In this document: piece after piece, positions 1 to 8,941 of the stretch
Layout: each line of letters opens with the position of its first letter
How positions within the stretch are numbered: position 1 is the stretch's first letter
Source of the DNA: Siderastrea radians
Lineage: Eukaryota > Cnidaria > Anthozoa > Scleractinia > Rhizangiidae
Assembly: GCA_964017195.1 (NCBI GenBank)
Contig: OZ024897.1
Span: 38,750,336 to 38,814,335 of the forward strand
Length of the DNA stretch: 64,000 nt
Direction of reading: 5' to 3'
The notes under the pieces: generated by a model
Databases searched by the model: none
Told to the model about the DNA's origin: nothing
The model's input: only the letters and a program-made list of their open reading frames with translations
Position numbers and translations under genes: made by a program

Positions 1-458
1 GAACATCCCTTCTCCTCTTGAAATCCCGATTCTTGACGAATAATATTCGGTATCACATACTTTTTTTAAGGGTTAAACTTGATATACTTTTTATCTAGTC
101 AAAAGTATGTCGGATAAATTTAATTAGAGATCGTAAATAAATGAGCAGAAATTGCTGAAATTGCTTTTGACATATATTTAAACATTGTTCTACAAGTCTG
201 GTTAATTTTTATTGCTCTGGAGTGCTTCATTTTGTCACGCGAAGCGTCGAGATTTGCCTTAAATTTTGAGCTTCAAAAGCGGCATTTTGAGCGAATCCGT
301 TAATATCGATTTTCTTGAAAATAAATCGATATTCAGCCAAACGAACTATGCAGTGATTTGTTTCACATTAAGGTCTACCTAACATAAGAATATGAGCGGA
401 ATTGATTTTTGACCTGTTGCCACCAAATGTTTGACCGTTGGTAACATTCGCTCTTAAA
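1..458. repeat. Direct repeat, copy 1 of 2 (about 458 bp)
   Basis: This stretch matches 2705-3163 almost base for base in the same orientation, with only scattered substitutions and a few indels. The match stops abruptly after the shared CTCTTAAA. The left limit is the window edge, so the true unit may be longer. The 2.2 kb between the copies holds no recognisable retrotransposon gene, so a segmental duplication is as likely as a pair of LTRs. Confidence 0.85.
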
Positions 459-2136
459 TGTGTGCGCACTGAAACAAGGAAAATGCGAACAGTCAGTGTG
501 GGATATTTACCTTTTATAGCTGAGGTTTGAATATGGAAGTATTTGAGTATTATAAAACTTTTGAACATAAAATATCTAAGGGAAAATACACGCGCTTCTT
601 TCTCCGACTAGCCAGCATTGCTGTTGATTATTTTAACAGAAAGGTTTATTTGTTTAGCATGCGAAATCTGCCTCTCAAAAACAAATATTTCCTACATTTC
701 CGGCAGGGTAGATCGCATTGTTGGATCTACTAGTAACTCTTCAGAACTAAACGACTCAGGAGATCAGGCAGCGGATAGCCAACGGCAAGAAGCTGAAGAA
801 ACGATACTTGAGTCAAGTACTTCTCGATACGGACGGAAAAAGACACGAGTCCTCCGAGAAAAACTATGTGCCATGGCATAATATACATGTAGAAATGTAA
901 CCTAGTACGTATAATAAAACACCAAATTAAATCAAAGTAGGTGAAAAGAAAAACTTAATCTCTTAGAAAAATGGAAAGCAACATCACAAAAATTCTCATT
1001 AAAAAATCCTGGAAAAGATGTGTGACCCTCCCTTGCATAGCTCACATGAGGTATGGCCCTCCCCTTTTGGTGCTCACTTTCACTGATGACCCTCCCCTCT
1101 GAGGCCCCAGCCCTCCCCCCCCCAAGAAAAACGTACCTTCCCTAACCGTTTTGTAGTTTTCTTCACTGTTGGAAGTTTTAAAAAAAGACTGCACGCACTA
1201 CAGTGTCAGTCGAGTAGAGTCGTTTTTCGTTGGTGCCTGTTGAGCATCGAAAGCGGAAAACCCAAGACTCATAAAAAGTCATCCAAGTAAAGCCCGTAGT
1301 GGGTTGTATTTTCTGCCACAGGACAAAGCTCTTAACAATCTTGCAGATCGTTAAATTTATTCCCTGAGAACCAGTACGAGTTTTGATTTTTTTTATTAAT
1401 GTCTATTCTCCATAAATAAGTGTTTGTACGTTTAATGTACACTAGCACGTAAATACGAACAAGAACCAGGTAAAAATAAAAAGGAGGTTTAACGTATCAC
1501 CACTGCCTTATTTGAAAGTCTTTGAATGCCAGGAATCGATACAATCAGTCGATTCAGTGTTCTCTAAAACTTCTTTCCCCGAAACCTATAGCCCAAGCTC
1601 CACCCCACCCTCACCCCAACAAAACGAGAAAAGAATTTTAAGACCGAACAGGAAATTTTTATGCCTGACTTTGTATTTTAATCTAGCCATAGTATATAAT
1701 ATAGCGTTCATTAACTGTGCAACTTCTTGGAAAACCAACAGAAAATATATTTTTAAAACCCCCTTTGCCCTGCCTATCAGGTAAAAGCTCAGTCTAGGGT
1801 GCAGTAGTCGATTTCACTAAAACTCGTTCTACATTAATTATCGGCATCACCCAAAGCACGTAACAGATGTTTTTGTATTAACGACTTCTTGTTTCGCTGT
1901 TCAGTTCAGAGCTAGTTTCAAAGGAAAAACATCTTATGTACAACACCTTGAGCCCGCTTTCGAACGAAAATAGGAAAAGAGAATCCTCACATCAAAAACG
2001 GCGGATGTTTGGTGAAACGGCATGGCAAGTTGCGATATCCTGTCTAGTTTCCTTGCAGTTTGCTTGAATTTTATCATAAACAAGGACCACAGCTCTCAGC
2101 TGTGATACAGCAACATGAAGGTTAGAGGATTTTGTG
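459..2136. other. No recognisable gene; interspersed repeat debris
   Basis: No supported gene was seen. An 87-codon frame at 618-881 ends in a basic, serine-rich tail that faintly resembles retroelement C-termini, but it has no domain. A pyrimidine-rich stretch at 1025-1125 (repeated CCCTCCCC) looks like a degenerate interspersed repeat. Confidence 0.5.
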
Positions 2137-2140
2137 TTAA

Positions 2141-2524
2141 AGGGGCATAGTCACGCTATTTTAGTTCACTTTAAAAATCAAAAATATGTCGTCACATCAA
2201 TGAACGCCGACAAATAATGGCCTAGTTTTGTTACCAAAGACTATATTACTTCACTGAAACTATTTTCTGTCGTCTGTTGCTACGGATGGCACGGATGGAA
2301 ATGGATTGCAATTTGAAAAAATTAGGCTAAACTTTTCAAATTCTTTCAGCGTTTTGATATTAAATCGATATTAAATGGTCATGGTTTGTTTTCTCTCGAT
2401 GAAATTAAGTTAATATGTTCCTCTAAATGTTCAAACACAATGTTGGGCATCGATAAAGTTAGCTACCGATAATTTTAGTACAGTTTTGACCAGAAATCTG
2501 CGAAATCTTCGTGACTGTGCTCCT
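2141..2524. mobile_element. 384-bp MITE with TTAA target duplication
   Basis: TTAA occurs at 2137-2140 and 2525-2528. Inside, the left end reads AGGGGCATAGTCACG and the right end, reverse complemented, reads AGGAGCACAGTCACG, so 13 of 15 terminal bases match. It carries no ORF of its own. A TTAA target duplication with short inverted ends is characteristic of the piggyBac and Kolobok superfamilies; the ends alone do not decide between them. Confidence 0.75.
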
Positions 2525-2704
2525 TTAAAATTGGTTGTTTGCTGATCAAAACCTGCGGTAAACGTGAAGTTGTTTGTGTATGTGTACACTGAGTTAATTC
2601 GGCTGACTTTTCTGATCGCTTGAATCGACGCATTTTGTCCAAATTTAAAATTCTATAACATCGCGTCAATAAATTTCCCCAAAAAATCCTTTTAGGAGGC
2701 AATA

Positions 2705-3163
2705 GAACATCCCTTCTCCTCTTGAAATCCCGATTCTTGACGAATAATATTCGGTACCACATACTTTTTTGAGGGGTTAAACTTGATATACTTTTTATCT
2801 AGTCAAAAGTATGTCGGATAAATTTAATTAGAGCTCGTAAATAAATGAGCAGAAATTGCTGAAATTACTTTTGACATATACTTAAACATCGTTCTACAAG
2901 TTTGGTTAATTTTTATTGCTCTGGAGTGCTTCATTTTGTCACGCGAAGCCTCGAGGTTTGCCTTCAATTTTGAGCTTCAAAAGCGGCATTTTGAGAGAAT
3001 TCCGTTAATATCGATTTTCTTGAAAATAAATCGATATTCAGCCAAACGAACTATGCAGTGATTTGTTTCACATTAAGGTCTACCTAACATAAGAATATGA
3101 GCGGAATTGATTTTTGACCTGTTGCCACCAAATGTTTGACCGTTGGTAACATTCGCTCTTAAA
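2705..3163. repeat. Direct repeat, copy 2 of 2
   Basis: Second copy of the repeat at 1-458, same orientation. It ends about 20 bp before the target duplication of the P-type transposon. The single-base differences include loss or gain of bases in A/T runs, as expected for an old non-coding duplication. Confidence 0.85.
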
Positions 3164-3185
3164 ATTGAAATGGGTTGAGATATCG

Positions 3186-3193
3186 TACACACT
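3186..3193. repeat. 8-bp target-site duplication TACACACT, left
   Basis: TACACACT lies directly before the left end CAGGGG and recurs directly after the right end at 13287-13294. Eight-bp duplications are the rule for P-superfamily (and hAT) transposons, so this fixes the element boundaries. Confidence 0.92.
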
Positions 3194-3219
3194 CAGGGGG
3201 GGGGGGGGGGAGGTGACTC
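3194..3219 (+). repeat. Left terminal inverted repeat with G15 tract
   Basis: The end reads CAG with a 15-base G run, then AGGTGACTC. The right end (13259-13286), reverse complemented, reads CAG with a 17-base G run, then AGGTGTCTC. Apart from run length there is one mismatch. The G run is unusual for a transposon end and could form G-rich secondary structure. Confidence 0.88.
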
Positions 3220-3250
3220 TTTTGTTTCCAGTTGTTTATTCGTGACCGAC

Positions 3251-3274
3251 TCATCGCTGCCAGTATGACGTCAC
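3251..3274 (+). repeat. Left subterminal inverted repeat (24 bp)
   Basis: It pairs with 13215-13238 on the opposite strand with one mismatch; the inner 18 bp, CTGCCAGTATGACGTCAC, are perfect. It contains the palindrome TGACGTCA. P-type transposases bind internal sites rather than the extreme ends, so this is a plausible transposase-binding site (inference). Confidence 0.85.
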
Positions 3275-4564
3275 ACGGCAACGAGAGAGCGCTGTTCAGT
3301 TTTACGCGGGATTGAGTTTAGGTGCGCCACGACAGAGGTCAAGAAAGGATTAGATTTATTGCTTTTATAGCTACTGTTTGCTAATTCCTCGTAAGTGTGT
3401 ACTCTTTTAAATTTTTACTGCCTGTGTGTCAAATTTGTTTCTTGTTTTGTGTTCCCGTAATCCTGTAATTTGGTTTATTTTTTGAACGGGACAAACCGCG
3501 GGACCGCCATTTTGCTTCCGGGACAAGCGAAGTCCGTTTAAAACATCCACCTTTTTACTACACAGTTTGCTTCAGAAAGCTTCATAATAGGAGGTTTTAC
3601 TACTTGATTATCAACGTTTAATTTCACCGTCGTTCTGTGTCGCTTGGCCAAGCCGATATCCACGTCTTTCCGTTTGAGTGCGAAGGTGTTGCTTTCGTCT
3701 AAAATTTGTTAACTTATTGCTCGTGCCTTGGCGAACTTCTTCAGTTGGCTGGTGTAAATTCTCTTTCCAGGTTCTTTTGTTTTCTTTTCACTAGCTTACT
3801 GTGGTGTACTTCGTCGGTTCCTGTTAAAATCTGTTGGATTTTGTGGCTTTTGCTGGCCGTGTTGATTCTTTCATTTCAGTGCTTGTATATATAATTTAGA
3901 GGGGTCCTCAGTGTTGCTTGAGTTTGCTTTTTATTGCAGTTGTGCCTGGCTTTGCTTTCCTCACTTCGCTATTTTATTTTAGTTATCAGAGTAAACAATA
4001 CAATAAAACTGGAAAATCCAAAAAAAAAAATTGAGTAATTTAAGAAATAAAAATTAATTAGTTTTAGTACTGTACAGAATTTTTAGGTGAAAGGTACTTT
4101 TTAAAAAAGTACAGTAAAATATCACTTAAGGTTATTTAATAAAGAATTATTATTTAAGGTTATTTTAATAAAGAAATATTATTAAATATAGTCAGAAGCA
4201 TATCAAGGTCATATGCCTCTAATATAGTTTACTGTAAGAAACAAACAACCAATTATAATTTAATAATTAGTCTTTGTATTGTAAAAATTAATTAGGTGAA
4301 AGGAACTTTTTTTAAAAAAAAGTACAGTAAAATATTATTTAAGGTTATTTAATAAAGAATTATTATTTAAGGTTATTTTAATAAAGAAATATTTATTAAA
4401 TTTAGTTTACTGTAAGAAACAAACAAACAATTATAATTTAATAATTAGCTTTAGTATTGTAAAAATTAATTAGGTGAAAGGTACTTTTTTTAAAAAAAGG
4501 ACAGTAAAAGGTTATTTAAGGTTATTTAATGAAAGAAATACAATAAAGGGAACAATAAAAATCA
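3275..4564 (+). other. 5' region of the P-type element with tandem repeats
   Basis: GC-richer leader sequence (3275-3700) is followed by very AT-rich DNA. A consensus splice donor, GTAAGT, lies at 3391, so a spliced leader is possible. A 62-codon hydrophobic frame at 3706-3894 is open but unrecognised. From 4083 to 4545 there are three imperfect tandem copies of a roughly 180-210 bp unit, each beginning near AGGTGAAAGG and containing repeated AAGGTTATTT. Confidence 0.6.
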
Positions 4565-6031
4565 ATGATGAATAATTATTTTGCAATTTTTATATTTATT
4601 GTGACTGTACTTTTAGTGTATGATTTTCATTTTGACATAACCTGGCTTTTTCCAGTACAGTGTCATCAAATTGTGTGCATGGTGGCAACTGCCATGCGTT
4701 GCCATGTTGTAATAGGTGTCATTGCGCAAGCCTTCCCAAAGCTTTCAAGGCTTCCCTGCAGTATTTACATTCCATCTACTGACAAATCCAAATCACAAGC
4801 CACTGGAGAATCAAATGTGCTCCAAAATCAAATAACAACAAAGTTAAGTGTGCTTGGAAAGTATTCCCCCCTTGTGTTATCCTTGTTTTTACTACAGTAT
4901 AAAGTAAGACAAGTGCACAACCCTGACCTGAACAATTTATTTTCTGCCATGTTTTCTTTCTTTGTAATTACCATCACCCTCATAACCCCCTTTTGCTGGG
5001 AAATGGTATACAAAACATGTTATTACCAAATTTTGAAGTATCATAAAGGAATAAACTATTCACTGGAACTTCTACTATTTCCTGGTGTCATCATATTAAG
5101 GATGTGTTTGTCTCTGCTTGAGCCAGTTTATAATTTGTGCTTACAAGCTAAGCCAGTTCATAAATTCTCTTTGGTGCAATATGTATGGAGCCTTGCATCA
5201 AAATTCTTTCTTCCCACTATTATGCTCACATTTGTCCTTTTCTTCCATTGCATTATTTTCAACCTTGATAGTCAAAATCTGCTAGTGGACCACAAACTTA
5301 ATTCTGTTCTTGTTTATGTTGTAGCAATTGCTCTTCTAATGGTGGTATCTGTTCTTCCCTATTCTATATTTGTGGTGTCATTTGTGGTGATTACAGTAGC
5401 AATGGGGGAGAGTTTTGATGCAAGCTCAAGAGATCCCATAGAAATGCCCCTAGTTTTCCCTTTTCTGTACATCATTCTTGGTATAATGTTGGGGTATTCA
5501 TGTTTACAATCTATTGAATTTCAGCACCCAGGCTCTCTCTTGAGTTTAGTTTTGAGGTCAAAAAGGTTTGTGATTTCTATTTCACTTGTGGATATAACAG
5601 GAAAGCCACATTCCTTTATGTTTGCACCATATGCTACTACCACTGATTTGAGAGCACAAATTAATTTAAAACTGAACATAAGAAGTGATTCATACTGGCT
5701 GTCAAGTAGTGGCAAACCTTTAAATGAATTTGTTCCACTGAAAGAAATACCTGGAACTGTTTTCATGAACGGCCGGTTAATTGGAGGTGTACAGTGCTGT
5801 ATTAAGGGGTGTGACAAGGAGGCAGGTTTACGAAAATTGGACAGTATGATTGGACAATATGAATTAAAATGCAGTCCTCATGATCTTACTGATCTTGAGA
5901 ACATTAAAAATCTAAGGGTGTGTGACAAACATTACAACACTTTGCCAAGCAGAGGACATAAACCCTCAAGAGGAAAAAATCATCCAAATCAAAATCCAGG
6001 AGCAATGCCCAACTTGGCACTCTCAAAGTAA
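4565..6031 (+). CDS. Membrane protein fused to ubiquitin-like domain and THAP-like zinc finger (transposase N-terminus)
   Basis: 488 codons, tandem ATG start. Residues 1-330 are strongly hydrophobic, with roughly seven or eight candidate membrane helices (for example near 4-20, 120-140 and 245-285). Residues 334-408 follow the ubiquitin fold pattern: a first strand with an LTGK-like turn (ITGK), a central helix, an SSGKPL turn matching the FAGKQL region, and the ending RLIGG at 404-408. Immediately after the GG come Cys412, Cys416, Cys453 and His456, which fit the THAP C2CH spacing (C-x3-C-x36-C-x2-H). THAP fingers are the N-terminal DNA-binding domain of P transposases and normally start within a few residues of the protein N-terminus, so the GG stands exactly where a mature transposase would begin. 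The frame closes at 6031, while transposase-like sequence continues in another frame from 5965. The membrane part has no recognised relative. Confidence 0.7.
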   Translation: MMNNYFAIFIFIVTVLLVYDFHFDITWLFPVQCHQIVCMVATAMRCHVVIGVIAQAFPKLSRLPCSIYIPSTDKSKSQATGESNVLQNQITTKLSVLGKYSPLVLSLFLLQYKVRQVHNPDLNNLFSAMFSFFVITITLITPFCWEMVYKTCYYQILKYHKGINYSLELLLFPGVIILRMCLSLLEPVYNLCLQAKPVHKFSLVQYVWSLASKFFLPTIMLTFVLFFHCIIFNLDSQNLLVDHKLNSVLVYVVAIALLMVVSVLPYSIFVVSFVVITVAMGESFDASSRDPIEMPLVFPFLYIILGIMLGYSCLQSIEFQHPGSLLSLVLRSKRFVISISLVDITGKPHSFMFAPYATTTDLRAQINLKLNIRSDSYWLSSSGKPLNEFVPLKEIPGTVFMNGRLIGGVQCCIKGCDKEAGLRKLDSMIGQYELKCSPHDLTDLENIKNLRVCDKHYNTLPSRGHKPSRGKNHPNQNPGAMPNLALSK

Positions 6032-7176
6032 CTCCTTGCAGTGTCTCTTGTTCACAATGCAAGAAAGAGGTCTGTCTTTCAAGTGACAAGATCTGCAATA
6101 AACACAATATAACAATATTTAATACTGAGTTTACAGTGGCATGTAACTTTTTAGATGAAGCAGTTGAAAGCAGAACTGAATTTCATAGTGATCTTTATAA
6201 ATCTATAGATTCTCCTCCTGATGGCTCAACCATAAGTTACATATGCATGTCCTGTCAGCCTTTTTTTCTCAATGCTGTAAAATTAGAAGATCAATACAAA
6301 AAAGCCCAGTCAATGTTTGAGGAACAACAAGGACATTCAAACCTTGTAACTGAGCCCTGCAAACAAGACTCGCAGGATAAACTTGAGAACTGTACTCCCA
6401 GTACCAGTTCAAATGATAACAAAGTCAGTGAATCTGAGAAATGTAATTCTCTTCCATCAAAGTTACAAGCAGGGATTTTTACAGAGGGATTGTCTCAGCT
6501 TTTGAAAAATTTGAATGGGAAATCCCCCTCAGAGCCCCAGCATGCATATGTATGTACATATACAATGTTTCAATCTGTTCTTTCAGATATTTATCCATGG
6601 AGATTGTCATTTGTGCATTCCAAAACAACCTGTGACAATCTTAAGGTTGTCCTTTCAAAACCAAACACATCAAATGGGAGAGAAATATCTAACTGGAAGG
6701 AAATGGCCTTTTTCCTTCCAACCAATATCTCAGTAGCAACAAATGACATCTGTCAGTTTACTGTACAAATCATGGGGAACCAAGTGGATAATGGCAAACT
6801 CCCCCCCAACATGTTTCAGTCAAACATATTTAAATCTGCCATTAATCTAATAATCAAAACAGTTGATGACTTACGTGTTTGCCCTGGTATTACTGATCCC
6901 ACATTGATTGATACTGCTGAAAGAAAGCAGACAGACACTTTTTTATATTATGTCGACAGTCGGGGATCAGATATGGATGGAAATGTTACTAAGTGCATTA
7001 GAAGTACAACTTGTTCATACAAATTAACTGCCAAATCAAGAGTAAGATGCCAACAATGCCAAAATTTGCTCCGCTCTAACTTGCGTTTCCTAACAAAAAA
7101 AAGTGAATCTCCTTCTCAGTCCAAAACAGCTCACAATTCTCAGCCAAATTTAGCAGTCTTTCTCATGCTGAACTAA
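5965..7176 (+). CDS. P-type transposase, second segment (different frame)
   Basis: The frame is open from 5965, overlapping the end of the upstream ORF, and the first possible start is GTG at 6136. It begins with cysteine motifs (CSQC, and ICMSC further on) that look like additional zinc ligands just downstream of the THAP-like finger. The middle is polar and Ser/Thr-rich (about 6360-6460). The C-terminal part carries CxxxC and CQQC motifs. It has no start codon in a convincing context, and it joins its neighbours only by a frame change at about 6020 and again near 7150. I read it as the linker between DNA-binding and catalytic domains of one broken or spliced transposase. No independent function is recognisable. 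Confidence 0.5.
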   Translation, partial: LKRKKSSKSKSRSNAQLGTLKVTPCSVSCSQCKKEVCLSSDKICNKHNITIFNTEFTVACNFLDEAVESRTEFHSDLYKSIDSPPDGSTISYICMSCQPFFLNAVKLEDQYKKAQSMFEEQQGHSNLVTEPCKQDSQDKLENCTPSTSSNDNKVSESEKCNSLPSKLQAGIFTEGLSQLLKNLNGKSPSEPQHAYVCTYTMFQSVLSDIYPWRLSFVHSKTTCDNLKVVLSKPNTSNGREISNWKEMAFFLPTNISVATNDICQFTVQIMGNQVDNGKLPPNMFQSNIFKSAINLIIKTVDDLRVCPGITDPTLIDTAERKQTDTFLYYVDSRGSDMDGNVTKCIRSTTCSYKLTAKSRVRCQQCQNLLRSNLRFLTKKSESPSQSKTAHNSQPNLAVFLMLN

Positions 7177-7202
7177 GACTTAGGGCCAATAACCTACACA
7201 AA

Positions 7203-8294
7203 ATGGTTGCCCAGAGCCAAAGAAAGGCAAAACGGTATTATCTTTTGTACCAAAAAGAAAAGCAAGAAAACCTAAGCGCTCCCAAAAATTACAACCCCAC
7301 CTCTTCAGATCTAGCTAACTTGATGGATATTGCCATAACAAACCAGTGGCTGACTGAAAATTCAGTGTTGTATGCCCTTCTTACTGATACTTTGAAATCA
7401 TTAAAGTGTCAGGAGGAGGAATTTGCTAGGCATGGGAAAGTAACAAAAAACAAACAGAAGCCACACCCCAAAGGGATGAGATATAATCCCCTTGTAATAA
7501 AATGGAGCTGCATGATAGCCAGCAAGTGTCGTAAAACAGGATATGGTGTTGTATGTAGCATTCTCCCCATTCCAAGCTGGGAAACAGCCAAGTCATACAG
7601 GCAGGCAGCTAGTACAACAACCCCAATTTCCGAACGAAATCTTGCACTAATGGTACAGGAAATGACAAGAAGGGGTTGCAAGGGAATAGGAGGTATCCAT
7701 TGGGATGAGATGAGCATAAAAGAAGGAATTGTGCTTTGTAAAAGAACGGGAGAATTGGTTGGATTTGAAGACTTAAATATTGACCGTGAACTCAATATGA
7801 ACCCAAATGATTTAAACAATGAAAAAGAGGACAATGACGTTGACAATTTCCCAGAATCCAGTGATTCAGATGCCTCATCCACTGTATCTGACCAGGAATC
7901 TAGTCCTGGTTCATGTACCACAGATGATGACATTGAACTAATCCCATCTAGTACAACAGCAAAACTCATCTGCCAATTCTTCTATTCTTCAATAGAGGGG
8001 GATTTTTCATGGCCAGTTGCTTCTTTTCCATTAAATAAAATAAATCATAAAATTCTCTCTTCACTTGTTTGGCAAGTATGTGAGGCTATTGGCAGTCTTC
8101 ATCTTGAAAATGAAAAAAAAATTGAAATTATCTATGGTGTTTCTGATGGCTCAACATATTCTCATGCATTTTTTAGCAGAGCAGGAGCACAAAATTGGGT
8201 AACATATAATCCTTTTAACGACAATAAACCAATTTGGTGGCTATCTGATTATCCCCATATGCTAAAAAAACTAAGAAACTTCATAATTTGTTAA
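7203..8294 (+). CDS. P/THAP9-type transposase, RNase H-fold core part 1
   Basis: This 363-codon frame holds the signature of P-superfamily transposases. WDEMSIKEG (Asp168) is followed by TGELVGFEDL, the usual first catalytic aspartate with its 'D-E-M ... G-x-L-V-G-F' context. YGVSDG (Asp315) supplies the second aspartate. The ending WWLSDYPHMLKKLRN corresponds to the conserved 'SDxPHLLKxxRN' motif that precedes the GTP-binding insertion. An acidic stretch at about residues 198-250 separates the two aspartates. The family cuts and pastes DNA with GTP as cofactor. Codons just upstream of 7203 continue the same protein, so the annotated ATG is probably internal. The frame breaks at 8284-8294 within the conserved motif, beside a run of seven A. 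Confidence 0.75.
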   Translation: MVAQSQRKAKRYYLLYQKEKQENLSAPKNYNPTSSDLANLMDIAITNQWLTENSVLYALLTDTLKSLKCQEEEFARHGKVTKNKQKPHPKGMRYNPLVIKWSCMIASKCRKTGYGVVCSILPIPSWETAKSYRQAASTTTPISERNLALMVQEMTRRGCKGIGGIHWDEMSIKEGIVLCKRTGELVGFEDLNIDRELNMNPNDLNNEKEDNDVDNFPESSDSDASSTVSDQESSPGSCTTDDDIELIPSSTTAKLICQFFYSSIEGDFSWPVASFPLNKINHKILSSLVWQVCEAIGSLHLENEKKIEIIYGVSDGSTYSHAFFSRAGAQNWVTYNPFNDNKPIWWLSDYPHMLKKLRNFIIC

Positions 8295-8313
8295 TCCTGA
8301 CAGGCACCTTGAG

Positions 8314-8910
8314 ATGCAAGGGAAAAAAATTATGCTGGATCATTTGATACCAGTTGTCAAACACCACCTAACAAAGTTAAACTGGAAACATATCAAGTTA
8401 ACCCCTCGAACAAAAATGAGTGTAAAAAGAGCTGTTGCTGTTTGCTCTCTTGATGTGGCACTAGACATCCTGAAGGGTCCTTTCCCCCCTGAGGATACAA
8501 TTGCAACATGCACATACTTAAAACAATGCCACAATTTGTTTAGAATATTTAATAATACAGAACTTGACCCTTTATGCTATAAACAGCTACTTTCTATAAT
8601 GTTTTGGTTTGACAGCTGGTACCAGGAGACAAAACAGACAACTGCGCAGGCAAGTGGCAGTCTCAAAGACCACTGGAAAAAATTTATTCCTCGTCTTACA
8701 TACAAGGATCTAAAAAGAACCATTAGAGCTTTCTTGGGGGTGGTTCAGTATGTGCAGATGCATTATCCAGAATTGCACATCATTCCAAAGTCCATGTGCC
8801 AGGATGATGTGGAAAATTACTTTTCACTTCAAAGGGCAAGGGTTTCAGGAGGAAAACCAACCACTTTACAGCTACCCTCGAAACAGAACTACTGGTATCA
8901 TCTGAAATGA
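8314..8910 (+). CDS. P/THAP9-type transposase, GTP-binding insertion and C-terminal catalytic part
   Basis: Reading is open from about 8287 in this frame and continues the previous ORF (FVNPDRHLEMQG). LTPRTKMSVKRAVAVCSLDV matches the 'L-x-P-x-x-KM-x-V-x-x-A' block of the insertion domain. KSMCQDDVENYFSLQRA (Asp164, Asp165, Glu167) matches the 'SQDxxExxFxxxR' motif carrying the last catalytic acid. The expected C-terminal tail after the stop runs on in another frame to about 8990. All three catalytic acids are thus visible, but spread over two frames with further breaks on both sides. It could be a pseudogene, a product of splicing, or the victim of indel errors in homopolymers. Confidence 0.72.
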   Translation: MQGKKIMLDHLIPVVKHHLTKLNWKHIKLTPRTKMSVKRAVAVCSLDVALDILKGPFPPEDTIATCTYLKQCHNLFRIFNNTELDPLCYKQLLSIMFWFDSWYQETKQTTAQASGSLKDHWKKFIPRLTYKDLKRTIRAFLGVVQYVQMHYPELHIIPKSMCQDDVENYFSLQRARVSGGKPTTLQLPSKQNYWYHLK

Positions 8911-8941
8911 AAGACCTGAAGGGAACCTGTGGTTCTTATGA

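Noticed and set aside
1..3163. LTR retrotransposon with 458-bp LTRs
   Set aside because: No TG...CA ends, primer-binding site, gag, protease or polymerase sequence was found between the repeats; kept as a direct repeat only.
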